A stretch of 8,120 nt of DNA, from contig UQXU01000082.1 in the NCBI GenBank assembly GCA_900545085.1, forward strand, positions 1 through 8,120, written 5' to 3'. Below the pieces are notes generated by a model. It was not told where the DNA came from. It made no database searches and was given only the letters and a program-made list of their open reading frames with translations. Of this stretch, positions 1 through 5,001 are shown in pieces (position 1 is the stretch's first letter; every line of letters begins with the position of its first letter). The translations under genes and the position numbers were made by a program. The stretch is from an uncultured Eubacteriales bacterium. GTDB lineage: Bacteria > Bacillota > Clostridia > Christensenellales > Christensenellaceae.

Positions 1-577
1 GACCCGTGGAGAAACCGTTCTTAAACAGCTTTATAAGATCTATCTGACAGCATGTAGTTGTCAGAGTGTAGAAGTCGAGGTCGTGAATGTGTATGTCGCC
101 TTCCATATGCGCCTTGCTCTGTTCCGGAGCAAGTATAGATTTTATATAATAGTCTTTCGCACTCTCGGAACCGTATTTCAGCATAACGCCCATAGCGGTA
201 TCTCCGTCTACATTTGCGTTATCACGCTTTATATTGCTGTCCAGAGAGTCTGCAAAAGTGAGCTCATCGAATATACGCGAGAGCTTTGTATTGCGCTCTC
301 TGGCGCGAGTGCGCTCTGCACGATAGAGTATATACTTCTTCGCTACAAAGGCATATCCGCACTCCATCAGCACATTCTCTACAACATCCTGTATCTGCTC
401 TACAGAAGGCTCACCGCCGTCCTCTTCCACACGCTCCTCTACTATCTTGGCTATGCGCATGGATTCGTCCCCGCCGCTTCTGCCGCAGGCCTTCATGGCT
501 TTATCTATAGCTCCGGCTATTTTGTTTATGTCGTAGGGCACTACTCTTCCGTCGCGTTTTACTATATGCTGAATCAT
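1..577 (-). CDS. nrdD: Anaerobic (class III) ribonucleoside-triphosphate reductase, N-terminal part, cut by window edge
   Basis: This gene encodes the start of the glycyl-radical enzyme that reduces ribonucleoside triphosphates to deoxyribonucleotides without oxygen, in the cytoplasm. I translated 192 codons by hand; the rest lies beyond base 1. Residues 1-95 form an ATP-cone, the allosteric nucleotide-binding domain, opening with VKRDGRVVPYDINKIAGAI. The catalytic domain begins after about residue 100 and shows DGDTAMGVMLKYGSE (124-138), HMEGDIHIHDLDFY (157-170) and TTTCCQIDLIKLF (173-185), all typical of NrdD. Cys176/Cys177 sit where the family has a substrate-site cysteine. The glycyl-radical loop and C-terminal zinc site are not in view, and full-length family members have roughly 700 residues or more. 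The ATG at 577-575 is the first in frame and follows an AGAGGAGG-like site. The activase NrdG would be expected downstream, outside the window. Regulation by NrdR is likely (see the boxes at 680-727). Confidence 0.95.
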   Translation of the reverse strand, partial: MIQHIVKRDGRVVPYDINKIAGAIDKAMKACGRSGGDESMRIAKIVEERVEEDGGEPSVEQIQDVVENVLMECGYAFVAKKYILYRAERTRARERNTKLSRIFDELTFADSLDSNIKRDNANVDGDTAMGVMLKYGSESAKDYYIKSILAPEQSKAHMEGDIHIHDLDFYTLTTTCCQIDLIKLFKNGFSTG

Positions 578-589
578 CTCGTTCCTCGT

Positions 590-595
590 CCTCCT
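590..595 (-). promoter_or_regulatory. Ribosome binding site of nrdD
   Basis: AGGAGG on the minus strand, 12 bases from the nrdD ATG. This is a little longer than the optimum, and a GAGGAA closer to the start could contribute. It supports the start at 577. Confidence 0.6.
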
Positions 596-671
596 CTGTC
601 TTTCTTTAGTTTCTACAGTTAATATAAACCCTGATATCTATATTCAATCTCTGTTTACGGCATAAAACCGC

Positions 672-703
672 AAAACCGGACGCTAGATTTTGCGTCCGGT
701 TTT
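672..703 (-). terminator. Intrinsic terminator of the mrp gene
   Basis: A perfect 12-bp stem (672-683 with 692-703) and an 8-base loop. Reading in the minus direction, the stem ends in TTTT and is followed by GCGG and another TTTT (down to 664). It begins 67 bases after the mrp stop codon, so it most likely ends the mrp transcript. The stem also holds the outer part of the second NrdR box and lies across the expected nrdD transcription start, so terminator and operator share the same bases. The U-tract is interrupted, so efficiency may be moderate. Confidence 0.72.
680..695 (-). promoter_or_regulatory. Second, degenerate NrdR box (nrdD operator)
   Basis: ACGCTAGATTTTGCGT matches the known NrdR consensus acaCwAtATaTwGtgt at 12 of 16 positions, including all the strongly conserved ones (C4, A6, A8, T9, T11, G13). 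Its centre is 32 bp from the centre of the perfect box at 712-727. That is the usual three-helical-turn phasing of paired NrdR boxes. It would cover about +2 to +17 of the nrdD transcript. The match alone would be weak; the spacing and the downstream nrdD gene make it credible. Confidence 0.65.
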
Positions 704-732
704 ATGTTACTACACAATATATTGTGTGTCAA
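704..732 (-). promoter_or_regulatory. Promoter of nrdD
   Basis: On the minus strand, TTGACA (732-727), a 17-base spacer and TAACAT (709-704). The -35 is perfect and the -10 matches 4 of 6. Transcription should start near 697, giving a leader of about 120 bases before the ATG. The spacer is filled by the perfect NrdR box, a classic repressor position. A weaker alternative, TTGAAT-17-TATTAA at 647-619, lies closer to the gene. Confidence 0.75.
712..727 (-). promoter_or_regulatory. Perfect NrdR box in the nrdD promoter spacer
   Basis: ACACAATATATTGTGT is a perfect 16-bp palindrome that fits the NrdR consensus at every position. It sits between the -35 and -10 of the nrdD promoter, where bound NrdR would block RNA polymerase. 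NrdR is the ATP/dATP-sensing zinc-ribbon/ATP-cone repressor of ribonucleotide reductase genes. Its own gene is not in this window. Confidence 0.88.
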
Positions 733-770
733 GCTCAAAAATGGAAATATTGAATTTATAAAAAACCGCA

Positions 771-1604
771 TCAAAGCGTATAAACAGTAGCCGCGGCCTT
801 CTCCAGCGGATTGCCCTCGACGTCCTCGATCGCACCGTTATCGCAAAGTTCTGCAAATTTGGGGTTTATGGGCAGGCTGTCTATAACCTGTATACCATAG
901 TGTTTCGCGGTTTCCTCCACCTTGCTTTCACCGAAAATTTTAATTTTCTTTCCGCAGTCAGGACATTCGAGATAGCTCATATTCTCTACGATGCCGACGA
1001 TCGGAATACCCATAAGCTCAGCCATATTTACAGCTTTAGCTACGATCATGGATACCAAATCCTGCGGAGAAGCGACGATTACTATGCCGTCCAGCGGAAA
1101 AGACTGGAACACAGTCAGCGGAACGTCGCCCGTACCCGGAGGCATATCTATCAGCATTACGTCAATATCTTCCCAGCGGACTTCTGTCCAGAATTGCTTC
1201 AGCGTCTCAGCTACAACAGGTCCTCTCCATATTACAGGATCAGTTTCCTCTTCCAGCAGCAGGTTAATAGACATAATTTCTACGCCGTTCTTGGACTTAG
1301 ACGGAAGCAGACCCAGTTCTGAATTGCGTATTTTCTGAGTAACGCCGAATATTCTCGGGATGGACGGACCTGTCATATCCGCGTCCATAACTGCTGTTTT
1401 GAGTCCTTTTCTGCTTAGAGCTACCGCAAGCAGAGAGGTAACGAGAGATTTACCTACGCCGCCTTTGCCGCTGACTACGCCGATCACTTTTTTTACGGAG
1501 CTGCCGGGACGGAGCTTCTCGAACATTTCTTCTCTTTTTGTACCATGACAATCTGCGCCGCATGTGTCACAGTCATGTGTGCAGCCTTCAAATTCTTCGC
1601 TCAT
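771..1604 (-). CDS. mrp: Mrp/NBP35-family P-loop ATPase, iron-sulfur cluster carrier
   Basis: A 277-residue cytosolic P-loop protein of the Mrp/ApbC/NBP35 family, known to hold and transfer Fe-S clusters to target apoproteins. An N-terminal cysteine cluster, CX3CX2CX3C at C8, C12, C15 and C19, precedes the deviant Walker A GKGGVGKS (46-53). DADMTGPSIPR (74-84), Walker B-like LIDMPPGTGD (151-160) and the cluster-bridging CPDC (C214 and C217) follow, all diagnostic. The N-terminal cluster is common in clostridial and archaeal members and absent from E. coli ApbC. No C-terminal dinitrogenase-cofactor domain is present. The ATG at 1604-1602 has GAGGAGA six bases upstream. The gene has its own promoter at 1668-1696 and a terminator at 672-703, so it looks monocistronic, although read-through from the operon upstream is possible. 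Fe-S enzymes of anaerobic metabolism, including the NrdD activase, are plausible clients, but this is inference. Confidence 0.93.
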   Translation of the reverse strand: MSEEFEGCTHDCDTCGADCHGTKREEMFEKLRPGSSVKKVIGVVSGKGGVGKSLVTSLLAVALSRKGLKTAVMDADMTGPSIPRIFGVTQKIRNSELGLLPSKSKNGVEIMSINLLLEEETDPVIWRGPVVAETLKQFWTEVRWEDIDVMLIDMPPGTGDVPLTVFQSFPLDGIVIVASPQDLVSMIVAKAVNMAELMGIPIVGIVENMSYLECPDCGKKIKIFGESKVEETAKHYGIQVIDSLPINPKFAELCDNGAIEDVEGNPLEKAAATVYTL

Positions 1605-1610
1605 GTTTTA

Positions 1611-1617
1611 TCTCCTC
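1611..1617 (-). promoter_or_regulatory. Ribosome binding site of mrp
   Basis: GAGGAGA on the minus strand, six bases before the ATG at 1604. Spacing is ideal and fixes the start. Confidence 0.8.
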
Positions 1618-1647
1618 ATGTGTTATAAAAATATGTCATCGTTAATG

Positions 1648-1661
1648 CGCTGTTATCAGCG
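1648..1661 (-). other. Small inverted repeat in the mrp leader
   Basis: CGCTG-ATAA-CAGCG on the minus strand is a 5-bp perfect stem with a 4-base loop, extended by TAA/TTA with a one-base bulge. It lies about 7-20 bases downstream of the mrp -10 and so within the early leader. No T-tract follows, so I do not call it a terminator. It could be an operator or a leader hairpin; the sequence does not decide. Confidence 0.35.
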
Positions 1662-1667
1662 TTATAC

Positions 1668-1696
1668 ATTTTACCAGTCTATAAAAGCTGTGTCAA
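1668..1696 (-). promoter_or_regulatory. Promoter of mrp
   Basis: On the minus strand, TTGACA (1696-1691), a 17-base spacer and TAAAAT (1673-1668). The -35 is perfect and the -10 matches 5 of 6. It starts only three bases after the stop codon of the upstream reductase gene. The leader would be about 55-60 bases. This gives mrp transcription independent of the two-component operon. Confidence 0.82.
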
Positions 1697-1699
1697 ATA

Positions 1700-2419
1700 C
1701 TAAACTACAAAACCGCCGTTCACGCCTATGACCTGCCCTGTAATGTACCCGGCAGATTCGTCGGCAAGAAACACCGCCAGCGCCGCCACTTCCTCTGCTC
1801 TGCCCAGCCTGCCCATGGGGATTTCATCCGCCAGCGCCGCCTTATCTTCTCGAGAAAGAGCGGAGTTCATATCGGTATCTATCGCCCCGGGGGCAATACA
1901 GTTTACACGCACACCCGAGAGCGCGGCTTCCTTGGCCAGCGCTTTTGTCATGCCTATCATCGCGGCCTTGGACGCAGAATAATGAACCTCGCATGACGCT
2001 CCTATCTGCCCCCACATAGATGAAATATTTATTATACAGCCGCTTTGCGCCGATACCATAGCGGGAAGCACGAGCTGAGACAGCAAAAACGCGCCTTTGA
2101 AATTCACGTCCATCATTCGCTCGAAGCTGCTGTCTGATATATCTGTAAATAACGCAAATTCGCTCACACCGGCGTTGTTGACCAGCAGAGATATTTCTCC
2201 TACTTCATCTCGAATCGAGCGTACAAGCCATTCCAGCTGTGCTCTATCCGCCATATCGGCTCTGTACGCTCTCCCGCCGATCTTCCTCGCCACCTCGGCG
2301 GCTGCGGCCTCATTTTTTTCATATGAGATACAGACATACCAACCCGCCTCAGATAAAGCGTCGGCTATCGCCGCGCCTATCCCTCGCGAACCGCCTGTGA
2401 CCAATGCGATTTTATTCAT
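1700..2419 (-). CDS. Short-chain dehydrogenase/reductase, FabG-like, probably YmfI-type EF-P 5-aminopentanone reductase
   Basis: A 239-residue cytosolic NAD(P)-dependent reductase of the classical SDR fold. Cofactor loop TGGSRGIG (8-15), NNAG (81-84), N106 and the catalytic S134, Y147 and K151 are all present. APGAIDTDM and IPMGRLG follow later, and NGGF lies near the C-terminus. The stretch SSMWGQIGASCEVHYSASK (133-151), especially WG-IGASCEV before the catalytic Tyr, resembles from memory the Bacillus subtilis YmfI group, which reduces 5-aminopentanone on elongation factor P. Otherwise FabG (3-oxoacyl-ACP reductase) is the nearest alternative. I chose the ATG at 2419-2417, where the cofactor fold starts directly; the in-frame ATG at 2473 would add 18 basic residues lying inside the kinase gene. 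The ATG overlaps the kinase stop by 8 bases (ATGAATAA) and has GAGGAA 6-11 bases upstream, so translation is probably coupled. No fatty acid synthesis or EF-P gene is nearby. Confidence 0.85.
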   Translation of the reverse strand: MNKIALVTGGSRGIGAAIADALSEAGWYVCISYEKNEAAAAEVARKIGGRAYRADMADRAQLEWLVRSIRDEVGEISLLVNNAGVSEFALFTDISDSSFERMMDVNFKGAFLLSQLVLPAMVSAQSGCIINISSMWGQIGASCEVHYSASKAAMIGMTKALAKEAALSGVRVNCIAPGAIDTDMNSALSREDKAALADEIPMGRLGRAEEVAALAVFLADESAGYITGQVIGVNGGFVV

Positions 2420-3950
2420 CCGAGACTTCCTCATCCGCTTCTTCCAGCATGTCAACGTCCGCAGCCGTCTCATTTTCAGGTAATGTATATCTCATTTCAA
2501 ACCAGAATTCGGCTCCGTGGCCCGGTTCGCTGTTCACGCCGAAGTTGAATCCGTGCAAATCCAGAACAGATTTCACTATAGAAAGACCTATACCCGTGCC
2601 TGCTATGCAGCGTTTATGCTCTTTGTCCACTTTGTAGTATCTGTCCCAAATGTAGTTGATGTCCTCAGGCTTTACGCCCTCGCCCGTGTCTTCCACGGAC
2701 ACGCGAATTATGTCTTCTTTTTCGCGTACATTTATAAATATCTTTTTGTCTTCACCTGTATAGTTTACAGCATTGCTCAGCAAATTATACATGACCTGCT
2801 CTATTTTGAGCATATCCGCATAAACATGATAATCGCGCTTACAATCTATTATAAACTGATAACCATCCATTTGAACCGCTTCAAACCGCGCAACTACATT
2901 ATTTATCATTTCAGGTATGGACATTTTTTCGCGATTTAGCTCCATAACGCCCGCCTGAAGTCTGGATACGTCCAGAAGATCGCGCACCAGCATAGATAGT
3001 CTATCCGTTTCTTTAATTATTATCTCCAAATGCGCGTTCCTCTTTTCCGGGTTATCTCCGGAAAGGTCGCGGATCATTTCGGCGTATGCTTTTATCATTG
3101 TCAGCGGAGTTTTAAGATCGTGCGATACGTTAGCTATAAGCTCCGCTCGGAGCTTCTCCGCCTGTCTCATTCCTTTAGTGGCATAATTCAGCGCATTGGC
3201 GAGCTGTCTCACTTCATAGACATTTCCGCCTTTGAATTCTATCTCTAAATCACCGCTGGAAAGCTGCATAGCGTCTTTCGTTATATTTGCTATAGGCTTA
3301 GAGATTTTGCTTGACATACTCGCCGATGTCAAAAACGCCAAAAGCACAATAGCAATGGCCATAAAGTTCAGCTGCTGAGAGATTACCTTGCGCGTCTCTT
3401 CTATAGGACTAAGCAATGACGTAACTATTAGCACAACTTCTTTGCCTGATTTGCCTCGTATTATCTTCCCGAGAACAAACATTTTGCCTTCGCCTTTGTC
3501 CATGTTTACGTATTCTTCAATCTCGCCATCAGCGCCGCGCAGAGTATCAGTGAGAAGTTGTCCTCTTACATTGCCAAAGCTGAGATCCGGCGAGTTGATT
3601 CCGCTCCGATTCGTTGTTCCCGACGGCGCATATATGTATAACAGGGTACCGTCAAGTTCTGTTATAGCAAAATATACGTTGTTATCCTGCCCGACTTTCG
3701 TCAAAGACTCCGCAAGCGAGCTGCCCGTCAAGGTTGAGTAACTGCGTTCTATGCGTTGAGCAGACTCTCGCACATCAGATTCTTTCATATTTTGGTAGTA
3801 TACACTCATAAATACTACCTGAAGGAGCCATAAAACCAGCAAAACGCCAACAGCAAAAAGCATCATGCTAGTCCAGAGCTTGAAACGTATGCTGTCGTTG
3901 ACCAGACGAATTCTCAGCCTGGGCTTTGCCTTGTTCTTATTAAATTTCAA
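2412..3950 (-). CDS. Membrane sensor histidine kinase with HAMP domain
   Basis: A 512-residue two-component sensor, partner of the response regulator just upstream. Transmembrane segment 1 spans about 29-51, and an extracytoplasmic domain of about 140 residues (52-194) has no motif I recognise. Segment 2 is about 195-213, followed by HAMP (214-265) with its conserved KPI. The HisKA dimerisation helix carries the phospho-acceptor H277 in SHDLKTPL. The ATPase domain shows the N box with N393, DTGEG (421-425) and GTGIGL (451-456). The last 22 residues are strongly acidic and lie beyond the usual domain end. Translation begins at TTG (3950-3948), overlapping the regulator stop by 11 bases. The next ATG codons fall inside transmembrane segment 1 and no other usable start lies upstream before an in-frame stop. 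A weak GATGGGG precedes the TTG, so coupling to the regulator gene is likely. The ligand cannot be inferred. Confidence 0.92.
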   Translation of the reverse strand: MKFNKNKAKPRLRIRLVNDSIRFKLWTSMMLFAVGVLLVLWLLQVVFMSVYYQNMKESDVRESAQRIERSYSTLTGSSLAESLTKVGQDNNVYFAITELDGTLLYIYAPSGTTNRSGINSPDLSFGNVRGQLLTDTLRGADGEIEEYVNMDKGEGKMFVLGKIIRGKSGKEVVLIVTSLLSPIEETRKVISQQLNFMAIAIVLLAFLTSASMSSKISKPIANITKDAMQLSSGDLEIEFKGGNVYEVRQLANALNYATKGMRQAEKLRAELIANVSHDLKTPLTMIKAYAEMIRDLSGDNPEKRNAHLEIIIKETDRLSMLVRDLLDVSRLQAGVMELNREKMSIPEMINNVVARFEAVQMDGYQFIIDCKRDYHVYADMLKIEQVMYNLLSNAVNYTGEDKKIFINVREKEDIIRVSVEDTGEGVKPEDINYIWDRYYKVDKEHKRCIAGTGIGLSIVKSVLDLHGFNFGVNSEPGHGAEFWFEMRYTLPENETAADVDMLEEADEEVSDE

Positions 3951-4611
3951 ATTTGTACCCCATCCCGCGCAGAGTAACTATGCACTTTCTGTACGGTCCA
4001 AGATTTGCGCGCAGCATTTTAACGTAAGTATCTACCGTTCTGTCATCGCCAAAGAAGTCATATCCCCAAACCTTGCTCAAAAGCTGCTGACGGCTGAAAG
4101 CGATGTTTTTATTGCGTGCAAGGAAGAACAGCAGATCGTATTCCTTCGGAGTGAGCTTCGCATGTTCTCCGTCCACAATAACGCTTCTTCCCGCAAAATC
4201 TATCTCGAGACCTTCGTACACGAGCTTATCTTGAGACGCGGCGTTGGCAGCTCTGTTTCTGCTGAGAACTACATTAATGCGCGCCATAAGCTCCTTCGGG
4301 CTAAAGGGCTTTACAATATAATCGTCTATGCCAAGTTCAAAGCCGAAGAGTTTGTCATATTCTTCTCCTCTGGCAGAAAGCATGATAACAGGTATATCCT
4401 TTATCTTGCGCATTTCTTTGCAGGTGGAGAAGCCGTCCAGACGCGGCATCATAATGTCAAGTATTACAATGTCAAAGTCTTTTTCTTTGACCAGCTCTAT
4501 CGCAGCCATGCCGTCTGCCGCTTCTTCAACCTCATGTCCCTCGAATTCTGCATACTCTTTTATTACGTCGCGGATACCCGCCTCATCATCCACTACCAAA
4601 ATGCGTGCCAT
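3940..4611 (-). CDS. OmpR/PhoB-family response regulator
   Basis: A 223-residue cytosolic transcription factor controlled by phosphorylation. The receiver domain (2-115) has the acidic pair D8/D9, phospho-acceptor D52 in ILDIMMP, S79 in MLSAR and K101 in IVKPF. The winged-helix DNA-binding domain (about 128-222) shows LTPKEYDLLFFLARN, the recognition segment RTVDTYVKMLR and the terminal LRGMGYKFEI wing. The kinase at 3950-2412 starts inside its last codons and is the expected phosphodonor. The ATG at 4611 is chosen because MARILVVDDE starts the receiver fold directly and an AGGAGGAA lies five bases upstream; an in-frame ATG at 4701 would add 30 residues unlike the family. Family members bind direct repeats with about 11-bp spacing; a candidate pair sits upstream at 4818-4834 and could mean autoregulation. 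Confidence 0.95.
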   Translation of the reverse strand: MARILVVDDEAGIRDVIKEYAEFEGHEVEEAADGMAAIELVKEKDFDIVILDIMMPRLDGFSTCKEMRKIKDIPVIMLSARGEEYDKLFGFELGIDDYIVKPFSPKELMARINVVLSRNRAANAASQDKLVYEGLEIDFAGRSVIVDGEHAKLTPKEYDLLFFLARNKNIAFSRQQLLSKVWGYDFFGDDRTVDTYVKMLRANLGPYRKCIVTLRGMGYKFEI

Positions 4612-4616
4612 AGTTA

Positions 4617-4624
4617 TTCCTCCT
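4617..4624 (-). promoter_or_regulatory. Ribosome binding site of the response regulator
   Basis: AGGAGGAA on the minus strand, five bases before the ATG at 4611. It decides the start in favour of 4611 over the in-frame ATG at 4701. Confidence 0.85.
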
Positions 4625-4736
4625 GTATTATTATAAATCTCAGCATACGTCCACTGCCTGCAAAGCGCTTTTGTCAAACGGCCGGGACGTCTTTTTATCA
4701 AACTAAATCTGTAATATATGTCTTTTTCGACAATTT

Positions 4737-4742
4737 ATTATA
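4737..4742 (-). promoter_or_regulatory. Candidate -10 box of the two-component operon
   Basis: A perfect TATAAT on the minus strand, giving a leader of about 120 bases. No convincing -35 lies 16-18 bases upstream (ATGAGC at 17). Instead the inverted repeat TGAAAG-N10-CTTTCA covers that position. This fits an activator-dependent promoter, but it is inference. Confidence 0.5.
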
Positions 4743-4754
4743 CAATCACAAACA

Positions 4755-4776
4755 TGAAAGCTCATACGTTCTTTCA
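4755..4776. promoter_or_regulatory. Inverted repeat TGAAAG-N10-CTTTCA over the -35 region
   Basis: Two 6-base arms (4755-4760 and 4771-4776) are separated by ten bases. The centre lies about 23 bases upstream of the -10 box at 4737-4742. It is a candidate site for the response regulator or another factor. Short arms make chance occurrence possible. Confidence 0.4.
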
Positions 4777-4817
4777 CAATAGTAATTGTTAGCGGTGTTA
4801 CGGATATGGAGTGAGCA

Positions 4818-4834
4818 TGAAATGTATGTGAAAG
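4818..4834. promoter_or_regulatory. Direct repeat TGAAAT-N5-TGAAAG, candidate response regulator site
   Basis: Two near-identical hexamers with starts 11 bases apart, the usual geometry for OmpR/PhoB-type regulators binding as a tandem dimer. It lies about 80-90 bases upstream of the operon -10 box. Function is inferred from geometry and position only. Confidence 0.4.
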
Positions 4835-4943
4835 CTGCTCGTTTTTTATGCTTAATCGCTAAGCTCTGAATGCAAAATTATTTAATGTTATCTGAAATGC
4901 CGTATAAGTTTAAACACGCTGTCTCTTTTTGAAACAGGCTCAT

Positions 4944-4974
4944 AAAAAACGCCGAGGAAAAATCCCCCGACGTT
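4944..4974 (-). terminator. Intrinsic terminator of the NlpC/P60 hydrolase gene
   Basis: Arms 4965-4974 and 4948-4957 pair over 10 positions (two G-U) with a 7-base loop and are followed by a run of T on the minus strand (AACG...CGTTTTTTAT). It begins 28 bases after the stop codon at 5002. An additional 8-bp inverted repeat (4938-4945 with 4980-4987) flanks it exactly and could extend the stem. Confidence 0.85.
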
Positions 4975-5001
4975 TCTAGTTATGAGCTAAAATTCAATTT
5001 C

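Larger units (their letters stand above)
4612..4943 (-). other. Intergenic region upstream of the two-component operon
   Basis: About 330 bases without a gene I can support; no open frame here has a good ribosome binding site. It holds the operon leader, a -10 candidate at 4737-4742, an inverted pair TGAAAG-N10-CTTTCA (4755-4776) and a direct pair TGAAAT/TGAAAG (4818-4834). It also contains the palindrome AAAGCGCTTT (4662-4671) of unknown meaning. A further TGAAAT lies at 4893-4898. AT content rises compared with the flanking genes. Confidence 0.6.

Noticed and set aside
619..647. TTGAAT-17-TATTAA as the main nrdD promoter.
   Set aside because: It is weaker than TTGACA-17-TAACAT at 704-732, which also carries the NrdR box in its spacer. 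I keep it only as an alternative.
2420..2473. An SDR start at the in-frame ATG at 2473.
   Set aside because: It would add 18 basic residues before the cofactor-binding strand. The ATG at 2419 begins the fold, overlaps the kinase stop and has a ribosome binding site.
4630..4635. A perfect TATAAT just ahead of the response regulator.
   Set aside because: Transcription would start within the ribosome binding site at 4617-4624, and no -35 is present.
4672..4677. A perfect TTGACA upstream of the response regulator.
   Set aside because: At 16-18 bases downstream there is no -10-like sequence (GTGGAC and neighbours), so I do not call a promoter.
4612..4701. A response regulator start at the in-frame ATG at 4701.
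   Set aside because: The extra 30 residues do not resemble the family, and AGGAGGAA sits inside that stretch directly before the ATG at 4611.
3865..4782. A 305-codon open frame on the plus strand, and other long plus-strand frames such as 83-622, 900-1322 and 2517-2939.
   Set aside because: They lie opposite clear, motif-rich minus-strand genes, show no domain pattern and lack ribosome binding sites at their starts. They are antisense shadows.
4817..4940. Very short plus-strand frames in the intergenic region, such as the 4-codon frame at 4817 and a 15-codon frame near 4887.
   Set aside because: They are too short, the longer one lacks a ribosome binding site, and nothing shows that they are translated.
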